A stretch of 14,695 nucleotides of DNA from Thermoprotei archaeon (GCA_027038805.1 JALWGO010000096.1:1-14695); one strand, 5' to 3'. Shown: positions 1-7,205, counted from the first letter of the stretch. Numbers and translations are program-made. Notes: a model not told the origin generated them from the sequence alone.

Positions 1-896
1 AACCTAACCGTACAGGACCCTTCAGAGGAGTCGTAGGTAAATGTAAACCCTTCTACGCCGCTCCATTCATAGGAGGATTCGTTGGAGCAGATGCCTTCTC
101 CAACATGGCGGCAGTTGAATATATGGGTTTAGATAAGCCATACATAATAATAGATATAGGAACGAATACAGAAGTAATAGTCGGAACAGGAAGACTGGAA
201 GACCCTATATACGCTACAAGCACGCCAGCTGGACCAGCTTTTGAGGGCCATGTAGAATCTGGTGCTGGAGTAGGCTTACCTGGTATCTACAGTGTTAAGA
301 TAAAGAGAGTTGAAGCAGATAAAATAGTCTTTGAATACATGGTTGATTCTGAGTCTAAGCCAGCTGGTCTTCTAGGCTCTGGCATTATAAGTTTGGCAGC
401 AGAGCTACTTAGAAATAAAGTCGTAGACAATAGGGGACGGATACTTAGAGGTTATCGTAGAGTAAATGGTATTAAAACTATAGTTATAGCTAATGCCGAT
501 GAAACAATTACTAATAAGCCGATAGTATTTACTCAACTGGATGTAAGAGAACTTCAAAAAGCATTAGCGGCCGTTAAGACAAGCTGGCAACTACTTCTCC
601 GGGAATCAAATATAAGAGTAGAAGACCTTAAATGGGTAATATTAACTGGTACTTTCGGTTCATCTATTAGCATTAAAGACGCTATGCTTTTAGGTCTTAT
701 ACCAAGCGTCCCCGAGGAGAAAGTATTAGTAGCTGGTAATATGGTCTTGTCGGGTCTTAAAACACTTGTACTGGATAGAATACATGAGGAACGCATGCGC
801 GGCTACTTAGAGAGAACTAAGAGTATAGACTTAGCCGAACTAGAAGACTTTACCAGTACATGGATTAAGAACCTTGAATTCAATATGCATGGTTAG
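1..896 (+). CDS. RACo-type corrinoid activation protein, C-terminal part (5' end outside window)
   Basis: The reading frame is open from base 3 with no stop, so the gene starts before the window. An internal ATG at 105 is not the start, because the residues before it (including APFIGGFVGADAF) are typical family sequence. The protein belongs to the ASKHA-fold activators of corrinoid proteins (DUF4445/RACo, RamA relatives), which use ATP and a ferredoxin-like domain to reduce Co(II) corrinoid to active Co(I). Visible motifs are the phosphate-binding DIGTNTE (nt 153-173), AGPAFEG (228-248), GLLGSGII (366-389) and the late GTFGSS loop (about 648-665). Any N-terminal [2Fe-2S] domain would lie upstream and cannot be judged. 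The gene converges on the metF-like gene and its TAG stop interlocks with that gene's TAA. Context with mtrH and metF supports a role in methyl-corrinoid chemistry. The family call is strong; the corrinoid partner is not in view. Confidence 0.88.
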   Translation, partial: PNRTGPFRGVVGKCKPFYAAPFIGGFVGADAFSNMAAVEYMGLDKPYIIIDIGTNTEVIVGTGRLEDPIYATSTPAGPAFEGHVESGAGVGLPGIYSVKIKRVEADKIVFEYMVDSESKPAGLLGSGIISLAAELLRNKVVDNRGRILRGYRRVNGIKTIVIANADETITNKPIVFTQLDVRELQKALAAVKTSWQLLLRESNIRVEDLKWVILTGTFGSSISIKDAMLLGLIPSVPEEKVLVAGNMVLSGLKTLVLDRIHEERMRGYLERTKSIDLAELEDFTSTWIKNLEFNMHG

Positions 897-1996
897 AGAA
901 GAGATCTTATCCTCTTCCCCAATTCTAAACCCATATTATTATCTCCAAGTGTTAGTATATGAATACCCGATACACTATCAAGGCTGAGTAGTTCCTCAGC
1001 AAGTCTTGGTATGAATTCCAGGTTTGCCTCATTTCCCTTGCTTTTCAACATGTCCAGATATTCGATGGATACCTTTACTCTAGCAAACTCTTCTAATGCT
1101 TTAGCATACTTGTAGCTAGGTAGGGCTATAAGAGAGAATATTAATGGTACATGTATGTTTCTCTCCTCTAATCGCTTAACATAGTCTAATACTACTTCTT
1201 TATCGAAAACTGGTTGTGTTTCAACGAATTCTGCTCCAGCGTACACTTTTTTCTGAAGACGGAGAACCTCTAGTTCCAATGGGTTAAAGTAAGGGTTTGA
1301 AGCTACTCCAACATGTATTATCCTAGCATTCAGTATTCTTCTCTTCCTATAATCTAGGCCAAGGTCACTCATGAGTCTTACAAGATAGACTAGCCTAATA
1401 GCGTCAAGATCAAAGACTGGGCGGTTACTCTTATCTCCTATTAGATGAGGCCAATCACCAGTTATTGCGAGCATATTCTGTATATCATGTAACATTAAAG
1501 ATAGGACTATTGCTTCCAACTGTACCCTACTCTTATCCTTACACGATACTTGTACTACTGGTTCAACACCTAAGTTTTTAGATAGAATTGCTAGAGCCAT
1601 GGGATCTATGTGTACTGCACCTAAAGGACTGTCGATAAAGTTTACAGCATCGTATACCTGTTTAAGTCTCAACAACTCGTCTCGTATTTTTTCCGATGAA
1701 ACATTGCGCTCAGCTACATATTCATAGGATAACGTTTTTACCCCATTCTTTAGCTTCATCATAAAACTGCTTGTGGGCTCTCTTTCCTTGGGGATGTAGT
1801 CTGTTATCTTGAAGCCCTTATCCAATACAATGTTATGGAACAAGGGGTTCTCAGGGTTCCTTAGATATTCCTCAACCCATACACACTTACCTCTAGTAAC
1901 CTCACATATATTCCCGCTTCCACCCCCGCAGGGGCCATTGTACATCAGTTTCGGACAACCCTTCAATGGTATCTCTTTAGACACTATGATTTCCAT
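893..1996 (-). CDS. metF: Methylenetetrahydrofolate reductase-like protein with N-terminal MetV-type zinc/cysteine domain
   Basis: This 367-residue protein has two parts. Residues 1 to about 50 carry a four-cysteine cluster (C14, C23, C31, C38, with CPKLMYNGPCGGG) like the MTHFR_C/MetV domain, usually a separate subunit in acetogens. Residues of about 80 to 360 form the flavin barrel of MetF. E92 in SYEYVAER matches the catalytic glutamate region, D181 in ITGDWP matches the conserved GD loop, and Q261 in ETQPVFD matches the substrate glutamine strand. The expected reaction is interconversion of methylene- and methyl-tetrahydropterin (folate, H4MPT or a relative). The ATG at 1996 lies 17 nt after the mtrH stop with only a weak ribosome site, so it is probably translated from the mtrH transcript. 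The electron donor cannot be told from sequence; the extra domain suggests it may not be plain NAD(P)H. Confidence 0.87.
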   Translation of the reverse strand: MEIIVSKEIPLKGCPKLMYNGPCGGGSGNICEVTRGKCVWVEEYLRNPENPLFHNIVLDKGFKITDYIPKEREPTSSFMMKLKNGVKTLSYEYVAERNVSSEKIRDELLRLKQVYDAVNFIDSPLGAVHIDPMALAILSKNLGVEPVVQVSCKDKSRVQLEAIVLSLMLHDIQNMLAITGDWPHLIGDKSNRPVFDLDAIRLVYLVRLMSDLGLDYRKRRILNARIIHVGVASNPYFNPLELEVLRLQKKVYAGAEFVETQPVFDKEVVLDYVKRLEERNIHVPLIFSLIALPSYKYAKALEEFARVKVSIEYLDMLKSKGNEANLEFIPRLAEELLSLDSVSGIHILTLGDNNMGLELGKRIRSLL

Positions 1997-2013
1997 CGTT
2001 ATTTCAACTCATT

Positions 2014-2979
2014 TTAGCTACTAGATGTAAACATTTTTTGAACATTTTTCAAAATTCTTCTTAATGGATGATTCCTGTCTATCCTTACTCCCTCGTATCT
2101 AGCTAAATAGCCAAGTAATCCATCGGCAAAAGCAACCGCTGGTGCAACATATTTTATCCTTTTAACTGGCCCATACATTATGAAGTCTGCTCCCATGAGG
2201 CGTAGGAAGACAGCCGTACCTCCATGAATTCCCGCAACTTCCTCAATCTTGAACTTGGTTTTTGAGACAGGGCCTAGAGCGTTAGCGGGTGCGCATCCAG
2301 ATGGGAATCCGTATTTGTCTTTAACCAATCTTATTGTAGCAGCACTAATACCTATACTAGCGGGATCCAGTACAACGGCATCAACGAGGATATTCTCTAT
2401 ACCAGCCTTTCTTGCTAGAGGTAATAGTTTTTCCTCTAAAACACGTAACCTATCATTGGGCATCATAGATTGGTGGGGATTTGCTGGGTCAAAGGCCAAC
2501 AATATTGCAGTTTTAATACCAGATTCCCTAATAGCCTCTAACTCCCTAGGCCCAGTATTCGTGTATAAGCCGTTGGCGATGGTTCTCTCAGTTATTCCGA
2601 GTTCTCTCGCTAGACCATATGCTTTAATACGTGCGTCTGGATCTGGTGAATCAATAAACAATACAAGGTCTTCAATACTGGCTGCAAACGTCATTATATT
2701 GTCAACGCTTTCTAGGCTAGGAAGTATTAAGTCAACAGCGAAACGCGCACCATAGTTTTCTGCCGAATCTTTTGCATTCATTAACTGTTTTCTCGCAGCC
2801 TCCTTGTCTACTATACCCTTGTCCTCATCAATTAATAATTTATCACCGTGATAGAATAATGAGCCTACTAAGAGTACCGGGTTATCACCGGGAATACCGC
2901 CCACTACTATGTCCTTACCTAATCTAACAAGCTGTTGGCTAGCATTGAAATGAGGTCTTAGTTGAAGTTTGCTTATCAC
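2014..2979 (-). CDS. mtrH: Tetrahydromethanopterin S-methyltransferase subunit H-like methyltransferase
   Basis: The 321-residue protein is full length for MtrH, the catalytic subunit that passes a methyl group between N5 of tetrahydromethanopterin and a corrinoid. The sequence has the family's barrel pattern: VVGGIPGDNPVLLVGSLFYH at the N-terminus, a central ILLAFDPANPHQS segment, then GIENILVDAVVLDPASIG and the SGCAPANALGP stretch. The start is the GTG at 2979, preceded by GGTGAT four bases upstream. No other mtr subunit (A-G) is in view, so this is probably a stand-alone MtrH working with a soluble corrinoid protein, as found in many non-methanogenic archaea and bacteria. It is followed at 17 nt by metF, and a corrinoid activator converges from the other side. 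The identity is secure; the pterin type and methyl acceptor are inferred. Confidence 0.9.
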   Translation of the reverse strand: MISKLQLRPHFNASQQLVRLGKDIVVGGIPGDNPVLLVGSLFYHGDKLLIDEDKGIVDKEAARKQLMNAKDSAENYGARFAVDLILPSLESVDNIMTFAASIEDLVLFIDSPDPDARIKAYGLARELGITERTIANGLYTNTGPRELEAIRESGIKTAILLAFDPANPHQSMMPNDRLRVLEEKLLPLARKAGIENILVDAVVLDPASIGISAATIRLVKDKYGFPSGCAPANALGPVSKTKFKIEEVAGIHGGTAVFLRLMGADFIMYGPVKRIKYVAPAVAFADGLLGYLARYEGVRIDRNHPLRRILKNVQKMFTSSS

Positions 2980-3022
2980 CTAGATCACCCTATGCATTAC
3001 ACTCTAGAAACGCTATACCTAG

Positions 3023-3032
3023 GGTATAAAAC
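3023..3032 (-). promoter_or_regulatory. TATA box for mtrH-metF
   Basis: Read on the minus strand the sequence is TTTTATACCC. Initiation about 25 nt downstream would fall near 3003, giving a leader of about 24 nt that contains the GGTGAT ribosome site. It lies in the 119-nt gap between mtrH and the PDCD5-like gene, so the C1 genes probably have their own promoter. The rest of this gap shows no gene. Confidence 0.5.
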
Positions 3033-3098
3033 TATTACATATCAATGAGAACAACTAGTGATATAATCAATAATAAACAGTGTGCTTTATAAGAAAGG

Positions 3099-3476
3099 TT
3101 ACTCCAGGTATTCTTTAAGGTCTACCTCCTTACCACCGCGTTTAACGAAACGTATCTTCATTTCTGGTCTAATGGGTACTCCGAGACGATTAAGGAGTTC
3201 TAGCATTAATACACCATCAATTTCCTTTATAATACCCCTCTTTACTAGTTGAGCTATAACGCTTACAGCATATTCAGCAGCCTCCGGGTATTCTCTAAAC
3301 GCGCGATCAAGAAACTCTCTAGCCTTACTATCTGCTAGGACTTGTTCAACTATTTTCCTAGGGTTCTCTTGCTCCTTCTTTCTAAGCTCTTCTTCTCGTT
3401 TAGCTTCACTTATCCTTCGGAGGATCTTGCTATAAAGCTTCATCTTCAATGTTGGTGGTAGATCCTCTTCGCTCAT
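3099..3476 (-). CDS. PDCD5/TFAR19-like DNA-binding protein
   Basis: The 125-residue protein has the layout of archaeal PDCD5 relatives. A charged, coiled-coil-prone N-terminus (about residues 15-40, rich in K/R/E) is followed by a helical bundle. The order of segments matches the family: IVEQVL (family ILRQIL), AREFLDRAF, a proline-starting helix ending LVKRGIIKE (family LLQLAQSGxI), then LLNRL and the basic end MKIRFVKRGG. Archaeal members bind double-stranded DNA, but their cellular role is unclear. The ATG at 3476 is chosen over the TTG just before it because GGGGAT sits five bases upstream of the ATG. The gene follows the AGOG gene by 50 nt in the same direction, so it is probably the last gene of the pcp-AGOG operon. 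Similarity is moderate, and the charged N-terminus alone would not be diagnostic. Confidence 0.65.
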   Translation of the reverse strand: MSEEDLPPTLKMKLYSKILRRISEAKREEELRKKEQENPRKIVEQVLADSKAREFLDRAFREYPEAAEYAVSVIAQLVKRGIIKEIDGVLMLELLNRLGVPIRPEMKIRFVKRGGKEVDLKEYLE

Positions 3477-3526
3477 CAATTATCCCCTTTACTCTAGATA
3501 TAATGTTAGGGTCTTAAACTTAGTGT

Positions 3527-4423
3527 TCATTTAAAGTCTCTGAAGTATATTTCCCTAATAAGCTTCAATATTCTTCCCCTATATTCTTCTCCAAGTATTC
3601 TTAGGAGAATATTTACAGCGTTTCTACGGATAATCGAAAGATCTGTTCTCCCTAAACCCTTGGATATAAACCATATAAGACTATCAATATTTAATGGAGG
3701 TATCCTTGCTACTAATGCAACTCTCCTCCACGCCTCTCGTGGAACATCACTATAACGCAATAATAGTTCTTCTAACTCTCTTCTACTCCCTACAGTTACC
3801 TTTACATCAACTATCCCTGAAGTATATGATAATAAGCCTATCCTACGGTCAACGGGAATCATGATATCTAGTGGGAGAACTAAATCTATACCTCCAGCTC
3901 TAGCCGCATAGTAGACCATTTTAACTGCAAAAACCACGGTTTTCGCGTCCGGCTTAGAGCCTATACCATTAGCTATAACGACTAACAGCTTATGGATATC
4001 CTCTAAGAGTTCTCGGCACCTAGTAAACAAGAGAATATGGGCTCCGGATTTTTTAAAGCGTGTCAGCCTATTAGCTTTCTGTTTAAACAAGAATCTATTA
4101 TACCTTGATTTAGAAAGAAAATCTATAACTGTATCAACTATGAGATCCGGTCCCACGTCAATTGGGAGTCTTTTACTGGTAAAATAGTCAGAGAATTCTA
4201 GCCAGTAATCTTCTCCAGGTCCCGTCAACCTATAACTTACAAGAGCATTAGATACAGCAGCAAGACATGTTATCTCAATACTTCTAGTCTTCCCGTATAT
4301 CTTTTTCAACGCAGTAAACTGGGGGTCGAAGTTTTCTACTCTCTTGATAGCCTCTAATCCTATCTCCCCTATGATGTTCCCAACAGCTTTCACTCTATTA
4401 TTATTCAAGGCTAGGGGATACAC
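3527..4423 (-). CDS. AGOG-type N-glycosylase/DNA lyase (archaeal 8-oxoguanine DNA glycosylase)
   Basis: This 298-residue protein is an archaeal GO glycosylase, which removes 8-oxoguanine and cuts the strand through a lysine Schiff base. The helix-hairpin-helix region holds KPDAKTVVFAVKM with the expected catalytic lysine at K161. The expected aspartate is D192 in IPVDRR, 31 residues later, close to the spacing in the Pyrobaculum enzyme (K140/D172). Other family marks are SNALVSYRLTGPGEDYWLEF near residues 58-77, SRYNR near 106 and PPLNIDSLIW near 242. The GTG start at 4423 lies one base after the pcp stop, with GGGAGGA inside the end of pcp, so translation is probably coupled to pcp. It is longer than the roughly 256-residue Pyrobaculum protein because of N- and C-terminal extensions. 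Identity is secure. Confidence 0.9.
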   Translation of the reverse strand: MYPLALNNNRVKAVGNIIGEIGLEAIKRVENFDPQFTALKKIYGKTRSIEITCLAAVSNALVSYRLTGPGEDYWLEFSDYFTSKRLPIDVGPDLIVDTVIDFLSKSRYNRFLFKQKANRLTRFKKSGAHILLFTRCRELLEDIHKLLVVIANGIGSKPDAKTVVFAVKMVYYAARAGGIDLVLPLDIMIPVDRRIGLLSYTSGIVDVKVTVGSRRELEELLLRYSDVPREAWRRVALVARIPPLNIDSLIWFISKGLGRTDLSIIRRNAVNILLRILGEEYRGRILKLIREIYFRDFK

Positions 4424-4424
4424 G

Positions 4425-5051
4425 TTAAAGTCCTCCCGCTAAGAATAATATTAGTTTTCTTATAGCGTAGTATAATTTCTCGTAGTCTATTGACGGGGGA
4501 ATCCTAGATTCACTTCTCCTGATAATCTCAACTACGTCTCTATGAGTATATGGTATATGAATAAACCCTACAATTCTACTAGTATGCAATGAATAATAAA
4601 GCATTAAGTAGAATACATAGTTACATAGAAAAGTACCAGCATGATAGGAAACGATAGCGGGTACATTGTTGTCAAGTAGGACTTTTACAGCTTCTTCTAC
4701 GTTTAACGTGGACTCTAGCGCAAGTGGTCCATTTTCTATTATTTTATTATGTTTTAAGACTATACTATCATTATCGGGAGTTCTAGAATGAGCGTAGTTT
4801 AATGCTATCTTCTCAATACTTACAATAGTCCTCTGAGACGATAATCCAAAAGACAATATTATATCGGGTTCAATGTTTCCTAAAAGAAGCCGGATAAGCC
4901 TCTTCGACCTATTATAAGATACGGGTAAGACAACACCATAAATTATTGCTCTCCCGACAACTTCTCCATCAAGTCTGGCTACAAGTTCTTCAGTAGGGTT
5001 CAACGGTTCCCTACCGAATCTCTCAAAACCAGTTACAAGCACACGAATCAT
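4425..5051 (-). CDS. pcp: Pyrrolidone-carboxylate (pyroglutamyl) peptidase
   Basis: The 208-residue protein is a C15 family cysteine peptidase that removes N-terminal pyroglutamate from peptides in the cytoplasm. It begins with the typical VLVTGFERFG...NPTEEL motif. The catalytic triad is visible as E80 (VSIEKIALN), C143 (SYHAGTFLCNYVFY) and H165 (GFIHIPY), at positions matching the Pyrococcus enzyme (E79, C142, H166). The length is normal for the family. The ATG at 5051 is preceded at eight bases by GGAGGAT, the strongest ribosome site in this operon. It is first in a run with AGOG and the PDCD5-like gene. No functional link to DNA repair is obvious, so the arrangement may only reflect shared expression. 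Confidence 0.93.
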   Translation of the reverse strand: MIRVLVTGFERFGREPLNPTEELVARLDGEVVGRAIIYGVVLPVSYNRSKRLIRLLLGNIEPDIILSFGLSSQRTIVSIEKIALNYAHSRTPDNDSIVLKHNKIIENGPLALESTLNVEEAVKVLLDNNVPAIVSYHAGTFLCNYVFYLMLYYSLHTSRIVGFIHIPYTHRDVVEIIRRSESRIPPSIDYEKLYYAIRKLILFLAGGL

Positions 5052-5091
5052 TATGAAATCCTCCTACTAGCAAGTATATTTGTGGAAAACG

Positions 5092-5099
5092 TTATAAAA
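5092..5099. promoter_or_regulatory. TATA element between divergent pcp and primase genes, possibly bidirectional
   Basis: TTATAAAA reads as TTTTATAA on the other strand. On the plus strand it follows GGAAAACG, a good BRE-like element, and would start transcription near 5121, about 20 nt before the TTG start of the primase gene. On the minus strand initiation would fall near 5070, leaving a leader of about 19 nt holding the pcp GGAGGAT site. Only 90 nt separate the two genes and no second equally good TATA box is obvious. Confidence 0.45.
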
Positions 5100-5141
5100 C
5101 ACCAATAAGCGATAAGAATGCTATAACAAGGGCTACCTAGC

Positions 5142-6098
5142 TTGGAGTTTAAGAAATTTCTTACAGAATGGTTTACGGGCATATACGATAGAGTAACGTT
5201 ATTGGAAAAACTTTGGGGCAGAGACTACGGGCATCCTCAGAGAAGCTTCTACTCTACGGAACTATTAGATAAGCTTGAAGCAACAATAATACGAGATCAA
5301 AAATATGGTAGGCCTTGCTTTCTCTCGGTAAATTATTATACTGGTGAACCAGGTAAACCAGGAGAACCAGTAGCATTAGAGAAAATATTCTTTGACCTAG
5401 ACTCACCGGAAAACATCGAAAAAGCTCGAAGAGATGCTAGGAAACTTGTAGATAACTTATCATCTTATTGTAAACCACTAATAGTGTTTAGTGGGGGAAA
5501 GGGTTATCACATATACTGTTATCTTGAAAAATCAGTTGAGGGTTCAAGAGAATACCTCAAAAATGTACTACATGCATTGTATAATGTACTAGGAGTTCAT
5601 GGGATGAGTCTGCCTACACTTGATGAACGAGTATTAGGGGATGTTTCAAGACTATCTAGAATACCATATACGCTACACAATAAGACAGGGAGAAAAGCCA
5701 TACCATTAGACCATGATTTCAAGCCAATTCCATTGGAGTCTTTTAGCTTAGCCGAATATACTTCAAAGACACTAAGGCAAAAACATATTTCCGAGGCATT
5801 GAGCCAGGCGCTAATATTGGAAGAGCTTAAACCCAAACACACAGGACGTAAAATTAGGCAACACAGGATTACTTGGCTGAAAATATTTGAGGACAAGAAG
5901 ATTCTGCAAGAAATATTAGAAGAGGGTAGGACTTATGGAGAAGAACCAGAGGAAATAGCCAAGCAACTAGTACTATATTTTAGAAACATTGAGATGAGAA
6001 ATAGAGATGAATGCTTGAAAATAATGATTGATTGGTGTAAGAGAAATCGATTACTAGGAGAAGATAGGGTCAGAGAAATAGTGTCAAAGTATTGTTAG
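5142..6098 (+). CDS. Stand-alone archaeo-eukaryotic primase (AEP) superfamily protein
   Basis: The 318-residue protein carries the AEP catalytic motifs in order: FFDLD (D85, D87; metal-binding motif I), SGGKGYH (117-123; nucleotide-binding motif II), and a third region DERVLGD-VSRLSRIPYTLHNKTG (161-183), which resembles the RLIRLPGSLHGKTG signature of PriS. It lacks the zinc-binding cysteine cluster of normal replicative PriS and has a helical tail (about 240-318) not recognised. It is therefore better called a PriS-like accessory enzyme, perhaps of the archaeal small-primase-like group, making primers or synthesising past lesions. The TTG at 5142 is used because the in-frame TAA at 5121 blocks upstream starts and no ATG occurs before the motifs. 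The divergent AGOG operon gives a DNA repair flavour. Superfamily is secure, function inferred. Confidence 0.8.
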   Translation: MEFKKFLTEWFTGIYDRVTLLEKLWGRDYGHPQRSFYSTELLDKLEATIIRDQKYGRPCFLSVNYYTGEPGKPGEPVALEKIFFDLDSPENIEKARRDARKLVDNLSSYCKPLIVFSGGKGYHIYCYLEKSVEGSREYLKNVLHALYNVLGVHGMSLPTLDERVLGDVSRLSRIPYTLHNKTGRKAIPLDHDFKPIPLESFSLAEYTSKTLRQKHISEALSQALILEELKPKHTGRKIRQHRITWLKIFEDKKILQEILEEGRTYGEEPEEIAKQLVLYFRNIEMRNRDECLKIMIDWCKRNRLLGEDRVREIVSKYC

Positions 6099-6338
6099 TG
6101 GAAACCCGTATTATGAATATTTTGCATGTGTATTAGATTTATTCACATATACGTTTCAGTTACATATGATAATAATTGACATATGGTTTTCATTTAGTGT
6201 ATAAAAGCTACATAGGTTATCACTAGTACTTAGATACAGAACTGAAAAATGCGCATATTCTCTTACATTACATTACCTTTATAAGTACTAGAAACTATAC
6301 ATTTCACAGTATGTAAAAAGAGCAGAGTTGCAACAATA
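6099..6338 (+). promoter_or_regulatory. Intergenic promoter region of the pilus regulator, two TATA candidates
   Basis: This 240-nt gap holds no credible gene; open frames are at most about 12 codons. Two TATA boxes are visible: TATAAAAG at 6200-6207 and CTTTATAAG at 6277-6285. Initiation from the second would fall near 6308, about 30 nt before the regulator ATG at 6339. No clear Shine-Dalgarno sequence precedes that ATG. A weak inverted repeat, TACAT-N8-ATGTA (6298-6315), covers the predicted start site and might be an autoregulatory site. Confidence 0.4.
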
Positions 6339-7028
6339 ATGGAATTTCAACCCGGTAGAGTTTCAAGTTATAGAAAGGATCGCAAATATCGTTCAGAAAT
6401 GAATATTATATCGGATATATTGATGTCTTTTAATAAAAGTGCTAGTGGAGCTATAGGCAAGACGCGGATAATGTATGCAGCAAATCTAAATACAAAAATG
6501 CTATCAGAATACCTGGAAAAACTAGTGAAGTATGGCTTAATAATAGAAGAACAGACAAGTAATAGAGTAGTATATAGAATAACTCCTAAAGGAATATTAA
6601 CGTTAATGATATTATTAAAGCTGAGATCTCTTCTAGACGTTAAAGGCGAACACAATAATAGAATCGGGCTACTGGAAACTATAAAAGAATATTTTACGAA
6701 GAATACACGATCTGGAATAATGGAATCATATACTGCTTTAGGAGAATCAGGGCTAATACATTACTTCGATTTAATGATAAAATTAGAAGGCAATGAGTAT
6801 GCAGCGGTATACATATCTACAACTTCAAACAATATATCTTCACTTGAATACCTATGGTTCATACTAGGCCTACTAGACGTGGGAGTTAAAACAGGCGTAT
6901 TTATAGAGATAGGTTCATCAGCAAGACTTGAGAAACGTATGTATGATAGAATAGAGGTATACAAACTTATGCTTCCAAGAAAAGACCAGACCATAGTAAA
7001 ATCATTTTTAGCACAGATTGCTGAGTGA
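6339..7028 (+). CDS. HTH_45-type winged-helix regulator with unassigned C-terminal domain
   Basis: Residues of about 18-85 form a winged helix of the archaeal HTH_45 type (like the virus protein F93). The pattern is dILMSF, GKTRIMYAANLNTKMLSEYL (recognition helix), LVKYGLII and a wing ending YRITPKG. Residues 86-229 form a second domain with alternating strands and helices (FDLMIKLEGNEYAAVYIST, then LEYLWFILGLLDVGV and GVFIEIG) that is not recognised; it could be a ligand or dimerisation domain. The gene sits 210 nt ahead of the first pilin gene in the same direction. This makes it the natural candidate regulator of the pilus locus, possibly acting on the inverted repeat at 7112-7138. The DNA-binding part is well supported; target and effector are inference. 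Confidence 0.72.
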   Translation: MEFQPGRVSSYRKDRKYRSEMNIISDILMSFNKSASGAIGKTRIMYAANLNTKMLSEYLEKLVKYGLIIEEQTSNRVVYRITPKGILTLMILLKLRSLLDVKGEHNNRIGLLETIKEYFTKNTRSGIMESYTALGESGLIHYFDLMIKLEGNEYAAVYISTTSNNISSLEYLWFILGLLDVGVKTGVFIEIGSSARLEKRMYDRIEVYKLMLPRKDQTIVKSFLAQIAE

Positions 7029-7111
7029 TTTTTCTTATACATTACCTATCTTATGTTTATGTTACGGTATAAGTAAGCCTTTGTGCTTAATAACTAACAT
7101 ATTACATAGAA

Positions 7112-7138
7112 TTTTTGTGAAAAACTGTTCCACAAAAA
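7112..7138. promoter_or_regulatory. Inverted repeat TTTTTGTG-N11-CACAAAAA, candidate operator
   Basis: Two perfect 8-bp arms (7112-7119 and 7131-7138) are separated by 11 nt, giving a 19-bp centre-to-centre distance, close to two helical turns. The element ends two bases before the TATA-like ACTATATAAC (7139-7148) and lies between the HTH_45 regulator and the first pilin gene. This position and symmetry suit a dimeric regulator covering the BRE/TATA region. As RNA it could also form a hairpin, but the downstream arm ends in A rather than U. Confidence 0.5.
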
Positions 7139-7200
7139 TACTATATAACTCAATGCCTCTTAAATCCTGCATATTTTTCCTACAATATTCTTAATATAAA
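7139..7200 (+). promoter_or_regulatory. Promoter region of the TasA-like pilin operon
   Basis: Two TATA candidates are present: ACTATATAAC at 7139-7148, next to the inverted repeat, and TTAATATAAA at 7191-7200. The first would give a leader of about 70 nt that includes the structured sequence at 7201-7241; the second would give a leader of about 20 nt with only the AGGTG site. Sequence alone does not decide between them. Confidence 0.45.
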
Positions 7201-7205
7201 CGGAG

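Noticed and set aside
2249..2755. Open frame of 168 codons on the plus strand inside mtrH
   Set aside because: It is antisense to a well-conserved full-length mtrH; the peptide has no recognisable pattern and no ribosome site or promoter was seen.
5142..6098. Assignment of the AEP protein as the replicative primase PriS
   Set aside because: The zinc-binding cysteine cluster and the usual PriS N-terminal motifs are missing; only the three catalytic motifs match.
6298..6315. Inverted repeat TACAT-N8-ATGTA before the HTH_45 gene
   Set aside because: Five-base arms are expected by chance in DNA this AT-rich, and the sequence does not resemble the stronger repeat at 7112-7138.
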